42,815 bases of DNA from JBCBDX01 sp039815825 (GTDB lineage Bacteria > Pseudomonadota > Alphaproteobacteria > Rhizobiales > Rhizobiaceae), in contig JBCBYO010000028.1 of the NCBI GenBank assembly GCA_039815825.1, forward strand, positions 1 to 42,815, in the 5' to 3' direction. The translations under genes and the position numbers were made by a program. The notes below the pieces were generated by a model, which worked only from the letters and a program-made list of their open reading frames with translations, was not told the origin of the DNA and made no database searches. This document shows positions 34,141 through 42,356 of this stretch, piece by piece. Position 1 is the first letter of the stretch, and every line of letters starts with the position of its first letter.

Positions 34141-34956
34141 ATGGCCAATCTGATCGATATCAAGAGCGTCACGCACGCCTACAAGCTGCCCAACAACCAG
34201 CGACTACCGGTCCTGAACGACTTGAACATCGCCATCAAGGAAGGCGAGTTTTGCGCGGTTGTCGGCCCGTCCGGCTGCGGCAAGTCCACCCTGACCCGCC
34301 TGATTGCCGGACTGATGCGCCCTGATGAGGGCGAAGTTTGGCTGCACGGCGAACGGGTCAAGGGGCCGAAAAAAACTGTTGGTATGGCCTTCCAAAATCC
34401 AGTGTTGCTGGAATGGCGCACCATCCTCGACAATGTCATCCTGCCGCTCGAAATTGTTGCCCAATCCATGCCCCGCAAGGACCGAGAAGCGCGTGCCCGC
34501 GAATTGCTTGCACTTGTAGGGCTCGAAGGCTTTGAGGATAAACGCCCGTCAGAATTGTCAGGCGGCATGCGCCAACGCGCATCGCTGTGCCGGTCGATCG
34601 TGCACAAACCCGATGTCCTGATCCTAGATGAACCGTTCGGTGCGCTCGATGCATTCACCCGCGAAGATCTGTGGCAGACCATGCATGATCTGCGCGCGGA
34701 GGAGCCGTTTACCGCGCTGCTCATCACGCATGACTTGCGCGAGTCGATATTCCTCGCCGATGAAGTTGTGGTGCTCTCCGGCCGACCGGCCACGGCACAA
34801 TACAAGATGAAGATTCCCGGTGCGAGCGCCGAACGCTCCATCGATGATCTCTATACGCCAACGGCGGCCGAGCAACTCAACATCCTGCGGCACCAAATTG
34901 AAATCGCGCAAGGCCGAGCGCCCGCCAATGACGAAGCGTTGGAGGCAGCACAATGA
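34141..34956 (+). CDS. ABC transporter ATP-binding protein, SsuB/TauB-like
   Basis: A 271-residue ATPase of the nitrate/sulfonate/taurine class. It has Walker A GPSGCGKST (near 42-50), the Q-loop AFQNPVLLEWRT, the signature LSGGMRQRA (near 140), Walker B VLILDEPFGALD and the H-loop LLITHD. It energises import of the compound bound by the upstream periplasmic protein. Its last codons overlap the permease start as ATGA, indicating fixed stoichiometry. Confidence 0.96.
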   Translation: MANLIDIKSVTHAYKLPNNQRLPVLNDLNIAIKEGEFCAVVGPSGCGKSTLTRLIAGLMRPDEGEVWLHGERVKGPKKTVGMAFQNPVLLEWRTILDNVILPLEIVAQSMPRKDREARARELLALVGLEGFEDKRPSELSGGMRQRASLCRSIVHKPDVLILDEPFGALDAFTREDLWQTMHDLRAEEPFTALLITHDLRESIFLADEVVVLSGRPATAQYKMKIPGASAERSIDDLYTPTAAEQLNILRHQIEIAQGRAPANDEALEAAQ

Positions 34957-35714
34957 GATTTCAAAAGATCGCCGTGCCGACACTGGCCATCATCATCTTC
35001 CTCCTCTTGTGGGAATTACTCGTCTGGGCCAATGGTTGGCCCAACTACAAAATGGCCTCGCCCAGCGACCTTTGGCCCGCCTACCAACGCTATTGGGGCC
35101 TGTTCCTTGAAATGGGCTGGCAAACGCTTTGGCGCACAGTTGTCGGACTTTTGCTTGCCATCATAGTCGGTACCGCCATCGGTATGGTGATGGGCTTCTC
35201 TCGTACGATGCGTGACGCGCTCTATCCGCTTTTGGTTGGGTTCAATGCGATCCCAAAGGCCACCGTGGTACCGATTATCGCACTCATGTTCGTGGGCGCT
35301 CACGATTTTAACACGGTGCTGATCGCCTTTATGATCTCGTTCTTCCCAATCGCTGTGTCAGTCTCAATCGGCCTCTCAACATTGGAGCCCGAATATCGTG
35401 ACATCCTGCGATCACTCGGCGCCTCCAAGTTCACCATCTTTTGGAAAATCGCGCTGCCAAAGACGCTGCCGGAATTCTTCGGCGCTTTGAAAGTAGCGGT
35501 GACACTTGCGTTCATCGGCACCAATTTGATGGAAATCGTGTCGCCACACGGGCGCGGATTGGGTGCGCTGTTTGACAGCGGCAAAACAAACTCCGACTAC
35601 CCACTCATGTTTGCTGTCCTCATCGCGTTAGCGGCACTCGGCATCCTGCTCTACTACATCGTGGTGTGGCTGGAGAAGACATTTGCCGGTTGGGCTGAGC
35701 GCGAGGCAGTATAG
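34953..35714 (+). CDS. ABC transporter permease, SsuC/TauC-like
   Basis: A 253-residue inner-membrane protein with about six hydrophobic segments (for example 10-26, 60-84, 99-122 and 220-240). The cytoplasmic coupling loop EAA motif appears as YRDILRSLGASKFTIFWKIA with the invariant Gly (near 150-165). It forms the transport channel with the preceding ATPase. The start ATG overlaps the ATPase stop. The gene ends 3 bp before a convergent small hypothetical gene. Confidence 0.95.
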   Translation: MRFQKIAVPTLAIIIFLLLWELLVWANGWPNYKMASPSDLWPAYQRYWGLFLEMGWQTLWRTVVGLLLAIIVGTAIGMVMGFSRTMRDALYPLLVGFNAIPKATVVPIIALMFVGAHDFNTVLIAFMISFFPIAVSVSIGLSTLEPEYRDILRSLGASKFTIFWKIALPKTLPEFFGALKVAVTLAFIGTNLMEIVSPHGRGLGALFDSGKTNSDYPLMFAVLIALAALGILLYYIVVWLEKTFAGWAEREAV

Positions 35715-35717
35715 TTT

Positions 35718-35936
35718 TTAGCTCGCCCTTACACGCGTGGCCTCATCAATATTTTCAAGGCCGCGGATTGCACTGTTAAACCCATTTACGTTCTCAAATC
35801 TGTTCATTTCCAAGACAGCCATCGATAGTAAATAGCTTACAAGTTCCGTTCCGCGAAGTTGTGACACTTCTTCTTGAACGAGAACGATCTTATCGGTCAA
35901 ATCATGAAGGTTATGTTTACTCACTTTACGCCCCAT
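35718..35936 (-). CDS. Small hypothetical protein
   Basis: A 72-residue frame rich in amphipathic helix (LTDKIVLVQEEVSQL, LVSYLLSMAVLEMNRF). No family was recognised and no clear ribosome binding site precedes the ATG at 35936. It borders an AT-rich stretch and a pseudogene, so it may be a remnant or a recently acquired small gene. Reality is uncertain. Confidence 0.45.
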   Translation of the reverse strand: MGRKVSKHNLHDLTDKIVLVQEEVSQLRGTELVSYLLSMAVLEMNRFENVNGFNSAIRGLENIDEATRVRAS

Positions 35937-36122
35937 ATTTTAAGAAACGCCCCCGGATTCCAAAAATCATGCTATATTTCTGAATAATCAAATCAATTAT
36001 AATAGGAATTTAGTATTAGTCTATAATTTTCATATATATTATCAGTTTATCGTCAAATTACTCAAAATACGAAAAAGATATCCGTACAAATACAGGTCTT
36101 CGGTGAAATTAAGAAGAATATT
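35937..36122. other. AT-rich stretch without a recognised gene
   Basis: About 186 bp whose central part (about 35975-36120) is much more AT-rich than the rest of the window, with many ATTA, TATA and AATA runs. It lies between the small hypothetical gene and the gamma-glutamyltransferase remnant. I see no ordered repeat, tRNA or transposon end. It might be a decayed intergenic region or a promoter of the small gene. Confidence 0.5.
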
Positions 36123-36490
36123 TCATTCCCCAATCGCAGCACCTTCGCGCCTTGGGTCAGCGCCGCTTGAAAGCTTGCCATCTTAAATAGAAATGGCGTG
36201 CAGTTCTGACGTCAAACTGCGACCATCGCGTCGGCCGCTGTGCCACCTTGACGCAAGATACTGGCGCCTGCCTCTACGGCCAGTGGATTGGCGGCAACCA
36301 CCATCCAATCATTCGACTTGACCGGCACGCCATCACGCTTGGCTGCAAGCGATGCTTAGGCACTATCGCTGAAACCCATTGTCACGGTTGGACTTTCTGC
36401 TTCGGGAGCAATGCCGTCAGCAACATCCTGGGCCATCTTGGGCGATGTCGCGAACATCGATAGGGCGAGAAGCATATTTTTGATGCGCAT
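36123..36490 (-). pseudogene. ggt: Gamma-glutamyltransferase pseudogene with internal deletion
   Basis: From ATG 36490 (GGAGG 7 bp upstream) a signal-like start runs 44 codons to an in-frame TAA at 36356-36358. The same frame continues beyond it with WMVVAANPLAVEAGASILR and QGGTAADAMVAV, the conserved N-terminal block of GGT enzymes, then meets TGA at 36212-36214. In another frame HAISI, a stop, DGKLSSGADPRREGAAIG and a final TGA at 36123-36125 match the GGT C-terminus. The intervening roughly 450 or more residues, including the catalytic Thr region, are missing. The junction coincides with a 21-bp palindrome at 36200-36220. Confidence 0.85.
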
Positions 36491-36590
36491 TTGAAGACCT
36501 CCGCGCGACGCATCACCAATCAAGGCGATTAGGCCAATCAACAAAACAAGGACGCCTTCAAATCTTGGCACCAGAACCCATATCCCAATT

Positions 36591-37286
36591 ATGTCCGTGC
36601 TTGCCATTATTGCCGTAGTTGTTGTTCTCGCCCTTGTGTTCGGCCCATCGCTTTGGGTGAAACAGGCGATGAAAAAACATGGGGGAGATCGGCCGGATTT
36701 TCCTGGCACCGGCGGCGAACTGGCGGAACACCTTGTCGCTCACTATAAAATTGACGGCGTCAACGTCGAGGAAACCAAGCCAGGACAAGGGGACCACTAT
36801 GATCCGGAAACCCGAACGGTTCGCTTGTCGGCTGACAATTATCACGGGACCAGTCTGACCGCAGTTGCTGTGTCAGCCCATGAAGTTGGGCATGCGATCC
36901 AGCATTATCGCCAGGAGCGAGGTCTTGCCACCCGGCAGGCGATGGTCCGCGTCGCGATGGTCACCGACCGCATCGCTTCTGTCTTCTTCATCGCAACACC
37001 GTTCTTGTTCGTGATTGCGCGCACACCCGCCGCAATATTCGGCATGGTCGCGCTTGGAATAGCGCTCTTGGGTATCCGGGTGTTGGTGCATTTGGTGACG
37101 CTGCCTGTTGAGTATGATGCATCCTTCAACAAGGCGCTGCCGATTTTACGGGAAGGCGGTTATTTAAAAGATGAGGAAGATTTGGCCGGTGCGCGAACAG
37201 TGCTACGCGCCGCAGCGCTCACCTATGTTGCAGGCGCACTGATGAGCCTATTGGATCTTGCCCGCTGGATCAGAATTATACGCTAA
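36591..37286 (+). CDS. Neutral zinc metallopeptidase (Zn_peptidase_2 type), membrane protein
   Basis: A 231-residue membrane protein with an N-terminal transmembrane segment, a zinc site HEVGHAIQHY (near 97-106) and two closely spaced hydrophobic segments (about 125-168), followed by a further C-terminal one (about 205-222). The EYDASFNKALPIL motif after the second hydrophobic part is characteristic of this family, including its Glu and Asp. Family members are thought to be membrane proteases, with substrates unknown. The ribosome binding site is weak. A bidirectional terminator hairpin follows. Confidence 0.93.
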   Translation: MSVLAIIAVVVVLALVFGPSLWVKQAMKKHGGDRPDFPGTGGELAEHLVAHYKIDGVNVEETKPGQGDHYDPETRTVRLSADNYHGTSLTAVAVSAHEVGHAIQHYRQERGLATRQAMVRVAMVTDRIASVFFIATPFLFVIARTPAAIFGMVALGIALLGIRVLVHLVTLPVEYDASFNKALPILREGGYLKDEEDLAGARTVLRAAALTYVAGALMSLLDLARWIRIIR

Positions 37287-37313
37287 GAAAAAAGGCGGCA
37301 AGATTGCCGCCTT
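37284..37313 (-). terminator. Strong intrinsic terminator of the cupredoxin gene
   Basis: In minus-strand reading, AAGGCGGCAA and TTGCCGCCTT pair around a very short TC centre, and the stem is followed by TTTTTT and CTT. It lies about 20 bp beyond the cupredoxin stop at 37334. On the plus strand it also follows the metallopeptidase stop directly, with a weaker T content, so it may work in both directions. Confidence 0.85.
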
Positions 37314-37333
37314 GCTTCCCTAAACCCGGCTGA

Positions 37334-37657
37334 TCACTCAGCGATGATCACACCCTTCATACTGGGATGAAAGCTGCACACGTATTCAAAGGTGCCGGCG
37401 GAGGTAATAGTCACCGTCGCAGAGTCGCCGGCGTTCAAGCGGCCTGTATCAAATGACCCATCAGTGGCTGTCGCTGTGTGAGGCGCGCCATCACCGTTGA
37501 TGAACGTAATCGTATCGCCCACCTTTACGGTCAGTTCAGCGGGGCCAAAAGCAAAACCGGCAATGCGCACTTCTTTGGCGTGGCCGGCAGCAAATGCGCT
37601 TACGGGTGAAAGGGCAAAAGCGGCAACAGCCGCAATGAGCATACGTTTTGTTAGCAT
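37334..37657 (-). CDS. Amicyanin-like cupredoxin
   Basis: A 107-residue exported blue copper protein. The start at 37657 is chosen because AGGAGA lies 6 bp upstream; the longer frame to 37723 lacks one. A signal peptide ends near residue 23 (VSAFAAG). Copper ligands are the His in GDGAPHTATA and the Cys, His and Met in YVCSFHPSMKG, the spacing Cys-x2-His-x2-Met being that of amicyanin. It probably carries single electrons in the periplasm; the donor and acceptor are not encoded nearby. It stands alone with its own terminator. Confidence 0.93.
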   Translation of the reverse strand: MLTKRMLIAAVAAFALSPVSAFAAGHAKEVRIAGFAFGPAELTVKVGDTITFINGDGAPHTATATDGSFDTGRLNAGDSATVTITSAGTFEYVCSFHPSMKGVIIAE

Positions 37658-37787
37658 CGGGGTCTCCTGGTTCGTATCCGTGAAAGCCGCCCATGATTGG
37701 TCGGTCTTGCGTGGGTTACGCATGGAAGCCCTGTCTTATTCTCGCTACGCGTTTCTTTTTTTAAGAAAACTGACAGGCAGCCAGCGA

Positions 37788-38036
37788 TCAGGCGTTTTCG
37801 CTGACCAGATTGGTGATCTGTTCAAACGTGTCGATCTGGCTGATGTCAAAGTCAGGGTCGGACAAATCAATGTCGAATACCTGTTCAAGCTCCATCAACA
37901 AATTGACCGCTGACATGGAATCCAGGCGGCCGCTGTCAAAAAGGGAGTCGCTGCTCGAAAATTCACTACCATGGCCGCGTTCCACAAGCATTTGTCCAAT
38001 GGTTTCGCGCAACAGCGCTAACTTCTCCATACTCAT
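37788..38036 (-). CDS. Acyl carrier protein, DltC-like role
   Basis: An 82-residue carrier protein. The phosphopantetheine attachment site is Ser40 in LFDSGRLDSMSAVNLL, where the LDS core is typical of carrier proteins and of DltC in particular. The C-terminal helix region (ISQIDTFEQITNLV) is normal. ATG 38036 lies 7 bp after GGAG and overlaps the stop of the MBOAT-like gene as TGATG; the GTG at 38039 is less likely. It would carry the amino acid activated by the adenylating enzyme two genes upstream and deliver it to the membrane protein. Confidence 0.9.
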   Translation of the reverse strand: MSMEKLALLRETIGQMLVERGHGSEFSSSDSLFDSGRLDSMSAVNLLMELEQVFDIDLSDPDFDISQIDTFEQITNLVSENA

Positions 38037-39523
38037 CACATCACTCCAACAAGACTTCCATAATAGGCAAGACGGTCGGCGACAGGCGCGTCGCCAAATG
38101 AATCATCGATCACCTGTAACAGTGCGAAAAAACCAATAACTTGTACCCGCGGCAGGACATCATATCGAAACCAGCCATCCTCTGGCTTCGGCTTATTCGC
38201 CAACTGGGACCAAATAATACCGATTGTCATGATCCCCGCGTAAAGCGTGTAGGAAACATACCGGTCCATGATGGCCCAGAAGCCATCGCGAGCCATCAGC
38301 GGCAACACATGGATCAAGTCGAACAATATGTTGCCAATAAAAGCAGCGCAAAAAGTGGCGAAGGCCATTCGCAGTTTAGGGCTCGACTTAAAGAAGCGCC
38401 GGAATGCCGGATAGAAGAAGAAATCGACCAACATTTCTTTGAAGTAGAAGAGGTAACGACCCCAAAACTCAGCAATCGATCGCGAGGCTAACGGGCGTAC
38501 CATTCCACGAGGGATGCAAAATCCGGCCATCCTGATCGTCGCTACCGTCGCATGAACCGCAGCGCCCATGAAAACAACAACAGCCATGAAGTCGATCCCG
38601 ACAGCTGCCCAACGCAAGAAGATGGAAGACGTTTCGCCATTGGCGGTCGCGATAATAAGGGCGTCCAGACGTGGAAACTGCATCTGACCGTAAAGGCCAC
38701 GGTTAAAACCATATTCCCAAATCAGAAAGAGCGTCAGCGCCCAAACGGCCAATTTAACCGCCTTCAGCCGCGAAACAGCGAGGGCTTCATCGTCTTTGGC
38801 TTCAAATTTCAGGATGTATGTTGGTCCTTTTATGGGCGGCGCGAAACCGGCCCAAAAAGGCCGCAAGAAACCAATTTGCGTTGCAAGTGGCGCCGGATTT
38901 TTAGTCCGTACATCCATCAATATGTAGCCGAGGAAGAAACAAGTTGAAGCAAGGTAGGCCAGCGCGATCCAGGTAGCCGCAAACGCCCAGCCCTCTTGGG
39001 GTAGAACCAACGTCAATGCCGTGAGAAAAGTCATGACAAGCAACATGAACGCAAAGGGCTGGTTTGCCACAACCGCAATGTGTTTGGTGCGCACATTAAC
39101 AATCATCGCATAGGCGAAAACCATGAAAACCAAACCGGTCAGAACAAGCGCAAGGTTTGATAAAATAGCTGAATGGCTGACACCCAGCGAAACTTCAAAC
39201 TGTTCGTAGAACTGGCCGATTTTAAACGGCCTGAGCAGGAAATACGCGCTGCCTGTTATTGCGATAATAGCAAGGCGGCGTGCCGGAAACTGCATGCATA
39301 ACGCGAGCGATACCGCAACCAGCGCAACATGGTTCAGCCGCAAGATGGGCATCGCAGCAAGACAGATCAGAAAGGTGCCATGAAGCAAAAAAATGCCAGG
39401 CCAAGTTTGCGCAAAGGCAAGCACAGCCGGATTTTTGTCCATACCCATCCACCATTGGCGCCAATGGAGTGGGTTCAACGACCAGACAGGAAGCTGCTTG
39501 CTGGCGGAAAGGTCAGTGCTCAT
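38036..39523 (-). CDS. Large membrane protein, MBOAT-like (DltB role)
   Basis: A 495-residue polytopic protein with about 11 hydrophobic segments. The stretch IAEFWGRYLFYFKEMLVDFF followed by YPAFRRFF resembles the MBOAT core (FWRRWH then a hydrophobic helix and Y-P), and a later NILFDLIH contains a His in the place of the catalytic GLWHG His, although the surrounding residues differ. DltB is about 400 residues, so this protein is longer. Coupling by 4-bp overlaps to an adenylating enzyme upstream and a carrier protein downstream supports a role in moving the carrier-bound acyl group across the membrane. The acceptor is unknown. Confidence 0.75.
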   Translation of the reverse strand: MSTDLSASKQLPVWSLNPLHWRQWWMGMDKNPAVLAFAQTWPGIFLLHGTFLICLAAMPILRLNHVALVAVSLALCMQFPARRLAIIAITGSAYFLLRPFKIGQFYEQFEVSLGVSHSAILSNLALVLTGLVFMVFAYAMIVNVRTKHIAVVANQPFAFMLLVMTFLTALTLVLPQEGWAFAATWIALAYLASTCFFLGYILMDVRTKNPAPLATQIGFLRPFWAGFAPPIKGPTYILKFEAKDDEALAVSRLKAVKLAVWALTLFLIWEYGFNRGLYGQMQFPRLDALIIATANGETSSIFLRWAAVGIDFMAVVVFMGAAVHATVATIRMAGFCIPRGMVRPLASRSIAEFWGRYLFYFKEMLVDFFFYPAFRRFFKSSPKLRMAFATFCAAFIGNILFDLIHVLPLMARDGFWAIMDRYVSYTLYAGIMTIGIIWSQLANKPKPEDGWFRYDVLPRVQVIGFFALLQVIDDSFGDAPVADRLAYYGSLVGVM

Positions 39524-41079
39524 GCCGCCGCGTCTCTTTCTTCGTTTCGATTATCCAACATGACACGCAGCGCTTTGCGATCCACCTTGCCGTTGGCGCT
39601 CAACGGCATGTCTGCGATATTTTCAATAAGCCCGGGCACCATGTGCGGTGGCAGAAGCGCACGTAGCCGCTCGCGGACTTTCTCAGTATCAAGCTCCGGG
39701 ACGCTGTAGAAACCTGCCAAACCTTTGACGGTTTCTCCTTCCATGGGCCACGTTACAGTACCAACCATGGAAGTGCCGGTAACCTCCCGGATTTTGGCGT
39801 CGATCTCTTCCAGCTCGATGCGATGGCCCTTAAATTTGATCTGGTTATCCATCCGGCCAAGGTGGTGAAAAATGCCGTTCCGGTCGCGATAGGCGCGGTC
39901 ACCGGTAAAATAACCGGGCTCGCCATCCACGGTTTTGAAGACTTTGGCCGTCAAGTCGGGTTTTCGAAAATATCCGGATGCGCATTGCGCGCCAGCCAGC
40001 ACGATTTCGCCCGGCGTTTCATCAGGAACCTCATCGCCATTTTGATCGACGATCTTCATGGAAATCCCACTGATTGGCTGGCCAATAGCAACAATCCCGC
40101 GCTCGGGTGTTACCGGCCCTTCACCACCAAAGCGCTGCAGCACCACGGCAATTGTGATTTCCGTGGGCCCATAGAAATTGTCGATCACGCTGTTTGGTGC
40201 TGCCGCGGCCCACGCCTGTGCGGCCTCCAATGGCAGGGGTTCACCGCAGAACCAGGTCAGGCGCAGCGTCGGCAGTGTGTCTGGTTTCAAGCCACCAGCC
40301 TGGCGCATCAGCGTGATGACAGAGGGGACCGAAAGCCAAGTCGTGATGGCTTTGGATCGGATAAATCGAGCCGGTGCAACCAGATCGAGCGGCCGCATGA
40401 TGTGTAGGCTGGCACCACCACGCCAACACGTCAGCATGTTGTGGATCGACAGGTCAAAATTGCTTTCGCAGGTTTCAGCAGCCCGATCCTCAGGCATTAG
40501 CCGATAATGCGGCTCGATCGCATCCAGATAAAGTGTGATCGAACGGCCATTGACCATTACGCCTTTCGGCATCCCGGTCGTACCGGACGTAAAGATGATG
40601 TAGGCCAAATGGTCAGGCGCAACGTCAGCGGGTTGCGCTTCGATAACGGCAGCCTCGACCCGGCCTTTAACGGGCTGAAACCTGCCCACGTCATTGCCCG
40701 GCCCCAAGATCAATTCAGGCGCTGCAGCGCGCACAGCAGGACTTAGTTTCTTCGCGCCAGCTTCATCGACAATCAAAGCGTCGAGCTCAAGCTGCTCAAA
40801 AAGAGCAATCAACCGTTCATCTGGGAGCGAAAGACCAAGCGGAACATAAGTGCCGCCTGCCCATGCAGTGCCCAAAAACGCGGTGCACGTATCTATGGAA
40901 CGAGAAGCGAGTACACCTACCCGGCCCTCTCCCAAAACAGGCTGCAATTGCGCGCTGAGCAACTGGACCCGCGTTTTTAACTGTTCATAGGTGAGTGTTG
41001 TCTTGCCGACGCTAACAGCGGCACGATGTGGATATCGCGCCGCCGACAACGCAAAATGCCTCGCGTAGTTGAATTCCAT
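39520..41079 (-). CDS. Amino-acid adenylating enzyme, DltA-like
   Basis: A 519-residue ANL-family enzyme. Core motifs are FTSGTTGMPKG (163-173), NFDLSIHNML with D209 that binds the amino group, WLSVPS, WFCGEPLP with C278, NFYGPTEIT (301-309), YFTGDRAYRD, GRMDNQIKFKGHRIE, and the catalytic Lys in SANGKVDRKAL (K498). The Asp plus the FCGE Cys is the pattern of D-alanine activating DltA, where this Cys helps select D-alanine. It would load the carrier protein encoded two genes downstream. Its stop overlaps the MBOAT-like gene. The start codon is preceded by a hairpin that holds the ribosome binding site. Confidence 0.9.
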   Translation of the reverse strand: MEFNYARHFALSAARYPHRAAVSVGKTTLTYEQLKTRVQLLSAQLQPVLGEGRVGVLASRSIDTCTAFLGTAWAGGTYVPLGLSLPDERLIALFEQLELDALIVDEAGAKKLSPAVRAAAPELILGPGNDVGRFQPVKGRVEAAVIEAQPADVAPDHLAYIIFTSGTTGMPKGVMVNGRSITLYLDAIEPHYRLMPEDRAAETCESNFDLSIHNMLTCWRGGASLHIMRPLDLVAPARFIRSKAITTWLSVPSVITLMRQAGGLKPDTLPTLRLTWFCGEPLPLEAAQAWAAAAPNSVIDNFYGPTEITIAVVLQRFGGEGPVTPERGIVAIGQPISGISMKIVDQNGDEVPDETPGEIVLAGAQCASGYFRKPDLTAKVFKTVDGEPGYFTGDRAYRDRNGIFHHLGRMDNQIKFKGHRIELEEIDAKIREVTGTSMVGTVTWPMEGETVKGLAGFYSVPELDTEKVRERLRALLPPHMVPGLIENIADMPLSANGKVDRKALRVMLDNRNEERDAAA

Positions 41080-41080
41080 G

Positions 41081-41103
41081 ACCGCACCCTCTTGAAGTGC
41101 GGT
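41081..41103 (-). promoter_or_regulatory. Hairpin containing the ribosome binding site of the dltA-like gene
   Basis: In minus-strand reading, ACCGCAC, TTCAAGAGG, GTGCGGT forms a perfect 7-bp stem with a 9-nt loop, one base before the ATG at 41079. The Shine-Dalgarno-like AAGAGGG lies in the loop and the first stem base, 7 nt from the start. Formation of the stem would place the ribosome binding site in a constrained loop, so it could tune translation of the whole coupled operon. Confidence 0.55.
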
Positions 41104-41182
41104 AAAAATACCAAACGGTGTGACACGATCAATTTTTAAGGCAGATTAACGCTAACAGTTCGACTTTTAGCAAATGCCAGAG

Positions 41183-41650
41183 TTATCGGTATTTCGCGGC
41201 CGTGATAAATTCACCAAAAGCCTCACACCAAACCAGCACCGTATTATAGGCCTCAATGTCGGCTTCCGGCGGCAGATTCACGATAAAGCCATCAAACGTT
41301 TTGATGTCACCAACCTGCAGCGACTGGCCCTTGATCGCTTCAAAACCAGCCTCGTCTTCAACGAATTCGGGCAGCAGATAAAGCTTGTAATCGGGTCCGG
41401 GCGAAAGGGCTCCTTCATGCACGACCATATCGGCGGAGACGCTAACCGTTCCCTCACCCCAGTGAAGGAAATCACTGCCAGCAAGATCGCGCGTAAACTC
41501 AACCTGGTAGGCCGCATTTTCTGCGCTCGACGCCAAGACATCACGGTCAACGCTTGGCGGTGCCGTTAAAATCGGAAGCAAATAGACGCCAAGGCCGAAA
41601 CCCGCCGCAAAAACAAATCCGTGTGTCACCAACAAAACAAGCCAGCGCAT
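41183..41650 (-). CDS. DM13-domain protein, membrane-anchored
   Basis: A 155-residue protein with an N-terminal transmembrane or signal segment (about 2-25) and a DM13 domain (about 40-152). The family pattern is LSPGPDYKLYLLPEFVED, then VGDIKTFDGFIVNLPPEADI and YNTVLVWCEAFGEFITAAKY with its conserved Trp-Cys. DM13 domains are proposed to bind a redox cofactor or act in electron transfer, with limited experimental support. It lies 103 bp upstream of the dltA-like gene and 9 bp after a hypothetical gene on the same strand. Confidence 0.9.
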   Translation of the reverse strand: MRWLVLLVTHGFVFAAGFGLGVYLLPILTAPPSVDRDVLASSAENAAYQVEFTRDLAGSDFLHWGEGTVSVSADMVVHEGALSPGPDYKLYLLPEFVEDEAGFEAIKGQSLQVGDIKTFDGFIVNLPPEADIEAYNTVLVWCEAFGEFITAAKYR

Positions 41651-41659
41651 GTTGCACCC

Positions 41660-42340
41660 CTAATCACCTGCTACAAAAAACAACCATCGACCTTCTGGTG
41701 TGATGCCGACACGAAAGAAGATATAAGCCCCAAACGAAAGCATATCTTCATAATCCCCAGCAGTCACCAGCTTGAACAGCTCCACCCGTTGAACTGCGTT
41801 AAGCTCGTCTAATGGTAGCGCGAAAAAATAGGGCCAGACATAAAGTTCGGTATCCGTGCCTTCATCAACGTGAACATAACCGGCTTCCAGGACTTCTTGT
41901 AGAATGGCTAAAATCTCGTGCCCCTGCGCATCGCCGGAGATCGACTTTAAATATTCGATCGGGTCTTCTTCCACGTCACCAAAGGAAAGACGTGTGGTGT
42001 CTGCCCCAATACCAATAAGTGGACGGAGTTGTTCAAGGTCACCGGCCATTGCCGCATCGATAATCAACTCACGCATGCGGCGCACCGGCATCGGCAGCGC
42101 CTCTAGATCATAGGAGATTTGTACACTGGTGTCTTGAACGCCGACCGGGTTGCGCGAAGGGTCAATAAAGGTCTCGTTTGCGCGCGGCGGCTGCAATGGC
42201 AAATTCGGGTTTTCGATCGGGGTTGGTATCGGGATAACACCGGAAGGCGCTGGAACCCCATCATCTTGCGCAAGCGCTGAAGACGCGGTCAAGAAAGCGA
42301 GGAGAAGAAGTGGGGCGATACTCCATGACACCTTTGCCAT
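41660..42340 (-). CDS. Conserved hypothetical periplasmic protein
   Basis: A 226-residue exported protein. The start at 42340 is chosen because GGAGGGG lies 5 bp upstream and a clear signal peptide follows, ending ASSALAQ near residue 25; the longer frame to 42400 lacks these. After a Pro-rich linker (IPIPTPIENPNLP) comes a globular domain with helical segments and a hydrophobic aromatic end (YIFFRVGITPEGRWLFF). No family was recognised. It probably shares a transcript with the DM13 gene 9 bp downstream. Confidence 0.8.
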   Translation of the reverse strand: MAKVSWSIAPLLLLAFLTASSALAQDDGVPAPSGVIPIPTPIENPNLPLQPPRANETFIDPSRNPVGVQDTSVQISYDLEALPMPVRRMRELIIDAAMAGDLEQLRPLIGIGADTTRLSFGDVEEDPIEYLKSISGDAQGHEILAILQEVLEAGYVHVDEGTDTELYVWPYFFALPLDELNAVQRVELFKLVTAGDYEDMLSFGAYIFFRVGITPEGRWLFFVAGD

Positions 42341-42356
42341 GTTCACCCCTCCAAGA

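Noticed and set aside
36356..36709. A 117-codon minus-strand frame extending upstream of the GGT remnant
   Set aside because: Its first 73 codons run antisense to the start of the metallopeptidase gene; the ribosome binding site GGAGG supports the ATG at 36490 instead.
37740..37775. T-rich and A-rich inverted sequence after the carrier protein gene as a terminator
   Set aside because: The possible stem TTTCTT/AAGAAA is short and made only of weak pairs, so I do not call it a terminator.
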